DNA from: E44-bin32 sp034430595 | GTDB taxonomy: Bacteria; Chloroflexota; Anaerolineae; Anaerolineales; E44-bin32 | DNA: 64,000 nt | Direction: 5' to 3' | Assembly (NCBI GenBank): GCA_034430595.1 | Contig: DAOUEL010000011.1 | Span: forward strand, 1 to 64,000 | Shown here: in pieces, positions 16,451 to 24,400 of the stretch | Layout of the letters: each line of letters opens with the position of its first letter | Position numbering within the stretch: position 1 is the first letter of the stretch | Translations under genes and position numbers: made by a program | Notes under the pieces: generated by a model | The model's database searches: none | What the model saw: the letters and a program-made list of their open reading frames with translations, nothing else | What the model was told of the DNA's origin: nothing

Positions 16451-17860
16451 ATGTATCAAGTCCAAGATCAATCGATCCGACCTCTGACCACCGCCCATCT
16501 GGCACAGACGATGAGCTTGCTCGTGCTCTCGAACCAGGAACTGCGCGACCGGGTCCTGTCCGAGATTTCATCCAATCCAGCGCTCGAGCTGCTCGAAGAA
16601 AGAGTCTGCCCTGGATGTCACCGCGTGCTCAAGGGCACTTCCCAATGCCCCGTTTGCAGTCGTGGAAATCAAGACGGTGAACCGATCGTCTTCCTTTCGC
16701 CGCGTGATTCGATCCGGCCGACCCGCCGCAACGCTCTTGACGATCAACCGATGGATCGCGAACCCGCCGCTCCTGAGGATCTCAGCCTGCATGTCTTGCA
16801 GCAGCTTGCCGGTGACCTGAAACCCGAGGATCGCAGCCTGGCTTTATATATCCTGGCCAGCCTGGATGATGATGGTTTCCTGGTGGATCACCCGGCGATC
16901 ATCGCCCAGGCCACTCGGACACCCTTCCCTCGCGTCCAGCGTGTCCTGGCGTTGATTTCATCGGCGGACCCGGTCGGGCTGGCGACGGAAGGACCGAAAC
17001 AGGCCCTGCTCGTGCAGCTGGCGCAGTACCCGGCCGAAGATATGATGGCCGATTTGGCCCGCAGAATGCTGACTCAGACTTTCAGCGAACTTGGGCGCAG
17101 GGAATATGACAAGATCGCCCACGAGCTCGGTACCAATGTACGCCAGATCCATGCCGCAACCGAATTCATTCAAGAGAACCTGAATCCTTACCCTTCACGG
17201 GCATACTGGGGTTCAGGACGTGAAGCTGCTCAAGGTGATCCTAACGTTTACCATACTCCTGACATCATGATTTCAAGATCCCCTTCTGATCCGTTTGGCC
17301 CGCTGATGGTCGAAATTTTCTCGGCGATCTCTGGATGGCTGCGGGTAAATCCACTCTTCAAGCAGGCAATGGATTCGAAAAATGGTGAGCAGAATGAAGA
17401 ATGGTCTGAGCACCTCGAGAAAGCGAACCTCTTTGTAAAGTGTCTCCAGCAGCGCAACAACACCATGCGCAAACTTATGGAGCTGCTCGTGACCAGCCAG
17501 CGTGAGTTTATTCTCGATGGGCCGCGATACCTTGTTCCGATGACACGCGCTCAGTTGGCAGATGAAATTGGGGTGCACGAATCAACCATTTCGCGCGCCG
17601 TGGCAAATAAATCCGTTGCGCTTCCGAACGGTAAAATCATTCCGCTGGCGAAGTTTTTCGACCGCAGTCTCTCGGTACGCGACCAGATTAAGGAAATCGT
17701 CGAGAATGAACTGAAACCTCTAACCGACGACGAGATTGCCTCAATGCTACAAGAAGAAGGCATCAAGATCGCCCGCAGAACCGTTGCAAAATATCGGGCG
17801 ATTGAGGGAATCCTCCCGGCCCGCCTGCGCGGGACCAACAAGCTTTCTCAAGCTGCTTAG
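16451..17860 (+). CDS. rpoN: RNA polymerase sigma-54 factor, with an inserted zinc ribbon
   Basis: The 469-residue protein has the activator-interacting region I (residues 5-50; AHLAQTMSLLVLSNQELRDRV, here interrupted by nothing unusual), the core-binding region, the helix-turn-helix (LADEIGVHESTISRAVANK) and the RpoN box ARRTVAKYR near residue 441. Between region I and the core-binding part is an uncommon insert with two CxxC pairs: Cys53/Cys56 and Cys66/Cys69, the pattern of a small zinc ribbon. ATG 16451 has GAGGCG just upstream. The gene heads a unit with a histidine kinase and a sigma-54 activator. Its own upstream region carries a sigma-54 promoter. Confidence 0.96.
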   Translation: MYQVQDQSIRPLTTAHLAQTMSLLVLSNQELRDRVLSEISSNPALELLEERVCPGCHRVLKGTSQCPVCSRGNQDGEPIVFLSPRDSIRPTRRNALDDQPMDREPAAPEDLSLHVLQQLAGDLKPEDRSLALYILASLDDDGFLVDHPAIIAQATRTPFPRVQRVLALISSADPVGLATEGPKQALLVQLAQYPAEDMMADLARRMLTQTFSELGRREYDKIAHELGTNVRQIHAATEFIQENLNPYPSRAYWGSGREAAQGDPNVYHTPDIMISRSPSDPFGPLMVEIFSAISGWLRVNPLFKQAMDSKNGEQNEEWSEHLEKANLFVKCLQQRNNTMRKLMELLVTSQREFILDGPRYLVPMTRAQLADEIGVHESTISRAVANKSVALPNGKIIPLAKFFDRSLSVRDQIKEIVENELKPLTDDEIASMLQEEGIKIARRTVAKYRAIEGILPARLRGTNKLSQAA

Positions 17861-17870
17861 GATCAGGTCA

Positions 17871-19829
17871 TTGTCCAAGGACACATCACCCACCAACCCG
17901 ATCGCCCGTTTCTTCAAAACTGATCCCTACCGCGAGCTCTTTTATACGCTCGCCGACACCTTTGAGAGCGCCGTGCTGGTTCTATCTGGCACGGAGCCTC
18001 GTTTAATTACCTGCAATCACCAGTTTTTACTCCTGACCGGATATGCGCGTAAAGATTTGGAGACTCTGGCTCCCTCCGAACTCTTTCCCGGCGAAGCCGG
18101 CCATCTCGCTCTGGAACAGATCTTGGAATGCTGGAATGCCTCAGAATGCCATCTGGAGCAGGTACCTTTTCAAACCCGCTCAGGGGACCTTATTCCGATC
18201 GATCTGGACGCATTTCCCATCGTCCCGGGTCGATCGGCGATACTTATCCTCGCTCAGCCCTCCCAAGTCCGGATGGCAGCCGTTGCCCGCCAGGAAAGCG
18301 AAACAGAGCGCCTGCACACACTGCTGCGCATCACCGATCGCATTCTGGAGGAAGGGGAAGGTGCCCTCCCAAGCGTTCTCTCCTACGCCGGGACGATGCT
18401 TCATGCGGAATACACCGCAATCTACCGGCTTTCACCCACGTCACCGGATTACATGCTTATCGGAAGTCTGCCGGCTGAATTTCCGGAATTCCTGCCAACG
18501 ACGACCCTGGGAGCACTGCCAAAGACCACTGCCTGGAGCTTAGGGCAGCGACCGGAGATCGAGCTTCAGAAAGCGGCAAGGGCAGCAGAGATCGGCCATT
18601 TGCGCACTGCGTTAATCGGCGAGAGCGAGGCATGGATCGGGTTGCTCATCGTGGGCTGGGATGAGGCCGCTGAACTACCTGCCGAAGCAGGGGCACTGAT
18701 CGAAACGCTCGCTAACCTATGCCATCTTGCGGTCCATCTTGGCTTGCTGCGCTCATCCTCCGATCAGCGTGAGCGTACCATTTCCAGGTTGGAAGCTGAG
18801 ATCACAAGCCAGTTTGAAGCTGTTGGCGATACGCTGATTGTCGTGGACCAGGAGATGCAGATCTTACGTTCAAACAGCGCCCTGACACGCTTGCTTGGAT
18901 TTCACCCCAATGAAATTATCGGGCGTCCCATTCAGGATATTCTGGTCGGACCCGAGGACGTTACCGCAACGTTGCTGGATGCCCTTGGACACCATCGCGA
19001 TGCAGAGCGATCGCGCTTGATCCTTCATCACCGTGATGGCACACCCCTTCCGGTGCATCTGCATGCTGTTCCACTGGACGTGCCTGGCGGCGAGCAGCTG
19101 GTCATCGCTCTTAAGGATCAGTCGGAGCAGCAGGCGATCGAAGATCAGACAGAAATCCTCGCACAGCGGGCATTGCTCGGTGAAGTTACGGCCATCTTTG
19201 CCCATGAGGTACGCAACCCGATCAATAATATTTCGACCGGCGTACAGCTGGCAGCCTCGCGCCTTGGAAAGGAACACCCCCTGTACGACTCGCTTGAGAG
19301 AGTTCGGGGGGAGTGCATCCGTCTTGATCAGTTAATGAGCGATGTGCTCTTCTTCGCTCGACCGCTGGAACTCAAGATGGAGGCGCTCGATCTGGCGGAC
19401 CTGATGCACCGCATCCTGGCTCGCTGGGCCCCGCGTTTCAACCAATCCGGGGTACGCTGCCACACATCATTCCAGGCCGAACTCCCGCAGGCATCTGCCG
19501 ATCCCCGCACACTCGAACGCGTAATCGTCAACCTGATCAGCAACGCGCTCGAAGCGATGACGGAAGGCGGAACGCTTTCCATCACTCTGGCATGCGCTGG
19601 CGACAATCTCAACCCCATGCTTGAATTAAAGGTGGCAGATACCGGACCAGGAATACCGGCGGATAAGATCGATCGAATTTTCGATCCATTCTTTACAACC
19701 AAGAAGGATGGTACCGGGCTTGGGTTGGCGATCAGCCGTCGAATCCTCTCGGCACATAAGGGAAACATCCAGGTCGAAAGCTTTCCGGATGCTGGAACCG
19801 TGTTTACCATTCACCTGCCAACGGCATAG
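17871..19829 (+). CDS. Soluble PAS-GAF-PAS sensor histidine kinase (NtrB/ZraS type)
   Basis: The product has about 652 residues and no membrane segment, so the signal should be cytoplasmic. Domains in order: PAS (about 25-130), GAF (about 150-300), coiled coil, PAS (about 310-420), HisKA with the acceptor His445 in FAHEVRNPINN, and HATPase_c (N-box VNLISNALEAM, G1 VADTGPGIP, FDPFFTTK, GTGLGLAISRRIL). The kinase core is of the NtrB class that pairs with NtrC-type regulators. The start is taken as TTG 17871, with GGATCAGG before it; the open frame continues upstream, but only inside rpoN. It lies 10 bp after rpoN and 21 bp before the activator gene. Confidence 0.9.
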   Translation: MSKDTSPTNPIARFFKTDPYRELFYTLADTFESAVLVLSGTEPRLITCNHQFLLLTGYARKDLETLAPSELFPGEAGHLALEQILECWNASECHLEQVPFQTRSGDLIPIDLDAFPIVPGRSAILILAQPSQVRMAAVARQESETERLHTLLRITDRILEEGEGALPSVLSYAGTMLHAEYTAIYRLSPTSPDYMLIGSLPAEFPEFLPTTTLGALPKTTAWSLGQRPEIELQKAARAAEIGHLRTALIGESEAWIGLLIVGWDEAAELPAEAGALIETLANLCHLAVHLGLLRSSSDQRERTISRLEAEITSQFEAVGDTLIVVDQEMQILRSNSALTRLLGFHPNEIIGRPIQDILVGPEDVTATLLDALGHHRDAERSRLILHHRDGTPLPVHLHAVPLDVPGGEQLVIALKDQSEQQAIEDQTEILAQRALLGEVTAIFAHEVRNPINNISTGVQLAASRLGKEHPLYDSLERVRGECIRLDQLMSDVLFFARPLELKMEALDLADLMHRILARWAPRFNQSGVRCHTSFQAELPQASADPRTLERVIVNLISNALEAMTEGGTLSITLACAGDNLNPMLELKVADTGPGIPADKIDRIFDPFFTTKKDGTGLGLAISRRILSAHKGNIQVESFPDAGTVFTIHLPTA

Positions 19830-19850
19830 GTTAATTCACCAGGAGTCCGC

Positions 19851-21032
19851 ATGTCTGCAACGGTTCTGATCGTCGATGATGAAGCCCCGGCTCGTTCCTT
19901 CATAAGCGAGGCACTGACAGATGCCGGCTATGAGGCGATCGAAGCCGGGACCCTCGCCGAAGCCAACGAAGCGATCGATACCGCAGCTGCAGATATTGTT
20001 CTGCTTGACGTGATGCTGCCAGATGGTTCCGGTCTTTCGCTATTGGACCGGTTGGCTCTCGAAAACCCCCGCCCGCCGGTCATCCTGATCACCGCTTTCG
20101 GGGAAGTCGATACCGCAGTTGAGGCGATGAAAAAAGGAGCACAGGATTTCCTGCAGAAACCGCTTGATCTTGAACGACTGCTGCAAGCTGTCGAAAGATC
20201 CTCCGAAGTCGTTGCGCTGCGGCGCGAGCTCGATCTGCTTCGGCGCTCCTCGACCGGTGAAACCGAAATGATTATCGGTGATTCGCCGGGAATGAAACGC
20301 ATCATGCATGAAGCCGAACGGGCGGCAGCGGCCTCGGTATCTGTGCTCATAACGGGTGAAACCGGGACTGGCAAGGAAGTCCTGGCCCGAACAATCCACA
20401 GCATCGGCCCCCGGATCGATAAGCCCTTCATCCCGATTAACTGCGCTGCGCTGCCGGACACGATGATTGAATCGGAGTTATTCGGATATGAGGCTGGCGC
20501 GTTCACCGGGGCGCAAAAGAAAAAGCCAGGCTTGATCGAGATCGCCGACGGTGGAATTCTCTTCCTGGATGAAATCTCGTCAACAAAGCAGGAAATGCAG
20601 GCGAAATTGCTGCGCGTGCTCGATGAACATAAATTCAGGCGGGTCGGCGGTGTGAAGGAGATTGCAGTGGACGTACAGATCCTGGCGGCCAGCAACCGTG
20701 ACTTGCCGGCAATGATCCAGGAAGGCACATTTCGTGAAGACCTCTACTACCGCCTAAAAGTCGTGGATCTGCACCTTCCTCCGCTCCGTGAGCGCATCGG
20801 GGATGTCCCGGCCCTTGCTGGCAGCTTCATTCGCCAGATCAACCTTCGTGTCGGCGGAACGATCGAGGGCATTACCCCGCGAGCGATCGAAGCCTTGAAG
20901 AAGCATTCGTGGCCAGGCAATATCCGTGAACTGCGGCACGTCATAGAACGCGCGGTCTTATTCTGCGACGAGGAGATGATCGATCTGGCACATCTCCCCC
21001 CCGACATTCAAGCTTTCGATAAAAAGAAATAA
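19851..21032 (+). CDS. NtrC-family sigma-54 activator without a DNA-binding domain
   Basis: The 393-residue response regulator has a receiver domain (VLIVDDEAPA, acceptor Asp53 in LLDVMLPDG, Lys in LQKPLD) and an AAA+ domain with Walker A GETGTGKEVLA, the sigma-54-contacting loop GAFTGA (216-221), Walker B GGILFLDEIS and the sensor II region HSWPGNIRELRHVIERA. It ends 25 residues later, with QAFDKKK, and has no Fis-type helix-turn-helix. Downstream DNA is a promoter, so the domain was not lost by a frameshift here. Such activators (for example FlgR and CtcC) work from solution without enhancer sites. It is the obvious partner of the kinase before it. Confidence 0.94.
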   Translation: MSATVLIVDDEAPARSFISEALTDAGYEAIEAGTLAEANEAIDTAAADIVLLDVMLPDGSGLSLLDRLALENPRPPVILITAFGEVDTAVEAMKKGAQDFLQKPLDLERLLQAVERSSEVVALRRELDLLRRSSTGETEMIIGDSPGMKRIMHEAERAAAASVSVLITGETGTGKEVLARTIHSIGPRIDKPFIPINCAALPDTMIESELFGYEAGAFTGAQKKKPGLIEIADGGILFLDEISSTKQEMQAKLLRVLDEHKFRRVGGVKEIAVDVQILAASNRDLPAMIQEGTFREDLYYRLKVVDLHLPPLRERIGDVPALAGSFIRQINLRVGGTIEGITPRAIEALKKHSWPGNIRELRHVIERAVLFCDEEMIDLAHLPPDIQAFDKKK

Positions 21033-21038
21033 CCCCCC

Positions 21039-21054
21039 TGGCACGTAAATTGCA
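21039..21054 (+). promoter_or_regulatory. Sigma-54 (-24/-12) promoter of the TPR/protease unit
   Basis: TGGCAC-GTAAA-TTGCA is a perfect match to the sigma-54 consensus, with GG at 21040-21041 and GC at 21052-21053. The predicted start is near 21065. It lies 7 bp after the stop of the activator gene and 36 bp before the small membrane protein gene at 21090. Confidence 0.92.
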
Positions 21055-21057
21055 TCT

Positions 21058-21088
21058 ATCGCCTCCAGACGCTAGTCCTGGAGGCGAT
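21058..21088. repeat. 11-bp perfect inverted repeat over the sigma-54 start site
   Basis: ATCGCCTCCAG (21058-21068) and CTGGAGGCGAT (21078-21088) are exact inverted copies with a 9-nt gap. The right arm contains the Shine-Dalgarno GGAGG of the gene at 21090. The predicted +1 (about 21065) falls inside the left arm, so the whole hairpin would not form in a transcript from the sigma-54 promoter; a transcript reading through from the upstream genes would form it and hide the ribosome site. It may equally be a DNA operator. Confidence 0.6.
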
Positions 21089-21089
21089 C

Positions 21090-21422
21090 ATGATTCCTCT
21101 CACGTTCAATGATGTTCAGATGCTTCTCTCCGCCGCCCTGTTTATCTTGGGCTTTCTGCTGGTCCTGATTGGCTCGTTCGTCATGGTCAATCGTGGATAC
21201 TCACGCGAAATCAGCGCCCTTGCCAAACACACAGCCCGGCTGGGACAAAAGGGCATCGCGCAGGATGTTACCGGCCTTGTTAACAGCGCCAATGAACTGG
21301 TTGCCTCGATCACCAGTCTGGTTCGAACTGCAAGTGGCATCGGTGTTTTCCTGATTGTTTTAGGCCTCGGCATGCTGGGTGCCTCCTATTGGGTATTACA
21401 GCAAGTGCAGTGGCCACTCTAG
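21090..21422 (+). CDS. Small membrane protein, first gene of the sigma-54 TPR/protease unit
   Basis: The 110-residue protein has two strong hydrophobic segments: about 9-31 (LLSAALFILGFLLVLIGSFV) and about 82-104 (GIGVFLIVLGLGMLGASYWV). Between them lies a cytoplasm- or exterior-facing stretch of about 50 residues with amphipathic helix character. I do not recognise a family. GGAGG lies just before the ATG, inside the right arm of the inverted repeat. The next gene starts 13 bp after its stop, so the two are in one transcript. It could anchor the very large TPR protein to the membrane, but that is a guess from position only. Confidence 0.8.
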   Translation: MIPLTFNDVQMLLSAALFILGFLLVLIGSFVMVNRGYSREISALAKHTARLGQKGIAQDVTGLVNSANELVASITSLVRTASGIGVFLIVLGLGMLGASYWVLQQVQWPL

Positions 21423-21435
21423 ATAGGTGATTACG

Positions 21436-24400
21436 ATGCTCAATGACGCAGACATCCTCTCGACCCTGACCGAGCTGTTTGGCGAACATAAACGCCAGTC
21501 GATCGTCTCACGCCTCTATCGCCTTCCGGAAATCTGGGATGCGCTGCATGACGCCAGCTTTCTCTCGTCAACGGCCGAGAAGCTCACAGCAGAAAATTGG
21601 TTGCCAGGCAGAATCGTCGCACAAGCATACGGTCATGACGATTTGACCGCGTTGGCTAAGGACGGTCTCGTCTTCGACGGTGATAACCCCGTCTCTGATA
21701 TGGGCTATGCTGCGGCTTGCTTGAAGGATGTCGCCGCATTGAGCATCCAGCTGCTTGCGAAATCAAAGGAACCGGAGTCGCGGGAAGATGTAGCCCAGGC
21801 GATTGAGGGCAATCCGGGAATGTGGACAACGGCGTTGGCTTGCGTCTGGCCGGACTTGATGGCCACGACCTGGCTGAAGGATTATCTTCCCAGCCCTCCT
21901 TCGAGCATGCATGCCCGCATGATTGCAACGGCCTTGCTTGCGAACCTGGATGTCTTGCAAGCGGCACAAGCACTGGTTAGCCTGGATAAGATCCAGCTTG
22001 CAAGCCTGCTGCCGGCTTTACAAACGGCAGGGTACGAACAGCTTTTTACAACCCTCGGACAGCTGTCGATCGAGAAGCTGGCCGAGATTGATGTGAGAGA
22101 GGAAGTCGACCCGTCCCCGGCCTGGATCACCCCGGCTATGCTGCTCGCTGTCAGCGGTGACACCGAGGGCGCTCACCAGGCTTTTCGGCAGGCATGGGAT
22201 CGTTCGAATGAAACCTCAGCGAAAATCGCTGACCGACTGGCGGAAGTAGCCCGTCAAACGGGTGATCCGGTTCTTGAGCTGGAAGCCCGCCGGCAGGCGG
22301 TGGAGTCGTCTACATCAGAGCATCGCCGTGCAGCTCTGGCCCGCTCGCTATACGAGCTCAATCGTGATGAAGAAGCCCTCCAAATTCTCACCAAGCCAGA
22401 TTCGGTGGTCGAGATGGTCGTTGCGGGAGCGCTCTATAACAGAATTGGAAATCGCCAGCAGGCTACCGCAATGCTGCTGCAAGCCTCGACAAAGATAGCA
22501 TCAGATTCAACCATCGGTGACGATTGGAAGTGTTGGCTGGTTGAACAGCTGGCTGAAATAGGGGAGCTTAATTCCGCGATCGATGTTCAACAGGCACGTT
22601 GTGAAGGTCTGGGGACCCAAAAAGGGATGATGCTCGAATTGGCCAGGCTTCATTCACGTGCAGGTAATCCAGATGCATGTGCGGCATGTGCTGAAGTCGC
22701 GGTGGCACTGGATCCATCGTCCCGCGACTCGCTGCAGTTGCTGGCCGAATCTCTGCAAAAATCCGGCCAACCACGGCGAGCACTGAGTCATTGGCTGAAG
22801 ATATCGCAGCAGGATTCCGGAGTGTGGGCTCAGGTCAGTCGTTGCGCGATTGAGGCGGGAGAAGCATCCGTTGCACTTACTCACGCTACCGAAGCGCTGA
22901 AGGATGCCCCCGATTCGGTCGAAGCGCAGGTCCTGATTGGCAAATCACATGTCCTCAACGGAGACTACGAAACCGCACGAACTTATCTCGAACGAGCCGT
23001 TGACCAGGCGCCAGCTCAGGCAGATGCATGGATCGCTCTCGCAGAAGCACAATCGGCGTGTGGGGATGATGAAGCCTCGGGCGAAACCTTGCAGAAAGCC
23101 GTGCAATCAGCTGCTGGCGACGGTAAGGTCCATATGGCATTCGCTCGCTGGCTTCGCGTAAAAGGCCAGTTGTCAATGGCACTGGACCACGTGCGCGTTG
23201 CGGTTGGCATCGATCCCGGGCAATCTGAATGGCGCATCGAACAGGCTGAAATCCTGCGTGATCTTGGCAAAATTGACGAAGCATTGCCTGAGTTGCGTGC
23301 CGCTCTGGCAGCGCAGCCTGGCAACTGGCGCGCCCGGGAAGCGCTCGCGCTCACCTACGAATTGAAGAACGAACTTCCTGCGGCCGCTCACGTTCTGCGT
23401 CGAATTCCGGACAACATCGAACCGGATTCGAAGTTAATTGCAGGAAGAATCCTGGTTAAGTCTTCGGATGCTAGCTCTCATGATCAGCTCCAGCAAGCAA
23501 CCGAACTGTTGGTCGCCGCACGAGAGCAGGGCGTATCCGACAACTCGCTTTGGTACTGGCTTGCCCTAGCTTACGAACGTTCTGGTTTGACGGCCCAGGC
23601 CGTCGAGGCATTCCATGCTTATCTGGAAGAAACCGGCAGCGAGAAACAGCCTCTAAAACTGGATGCCTTCGTCGGTTTTGCTCGTACGGCTATCGAGACA
23701 GACCAAATCCAGCGGGCGATCGATAAGCTTGAAATCGCGCTGCGTGAGTTTCCGGCGTCGCACCAGGTTCTCTCTAACCTGGCTAAAACATACCTCTCGT
23801 CCGATCGTTCCCAGGATGCAGAACAAGTCGCACGGCAAGCAGTCGAGCTCGAGCCCGACAATGTCGAGAGTTTGCAGACCCTGCGTGACGCAGTCCTGGC
23901 CCAGAACAAGACCACCGAGGCTATTTCGCTGCAGGAACAGATCCTCGCAAAGGACCCGCAGGATATTAATGCCCTGCGACAATTGTCAGAGATCGAATAT
24001 TCCGCCGACCAAGTGGAACGCGCACAGATGCACCTGGCAAAGGCGGTTTCAATTGGTCGTAACGATGCTACCGTGCTGCTCTCCCTCTCGGAGACAGCGA
24101 AGGCCTTCGGTCGTGAACGGCTTGCACATGGGATCCTGAAACGTGGGGCTCGAATCGAGCCCGAGAATGAGGAAATCCTGGCCTCTCTTGCTGAGACCTC
24201 GGAAAGCCTCGCCGATCTTGAAACTGCGCAATCGAGTTGGCTTCAGTACGCAACCCTGAGAAAGAACGAGCCCCGGCCTTTGGAACGGGCCGCACAGGCA
24301 CTCTGGAAGCTCGGCCGTCGAACCGCCGCGATCGGCTTGTGGGAGCGTGCACTTGATATTTCGGACCAGGCTGAGCTGCACCTTGCGCTGGCAGAAGGAT

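Noticed and set aside
16348..16452. N-terminal extension of trmFO by 35 codons
   Set aside because: It would cross the rpoN promoter and precede the canonical nucleotide-binding start of TrmFO.
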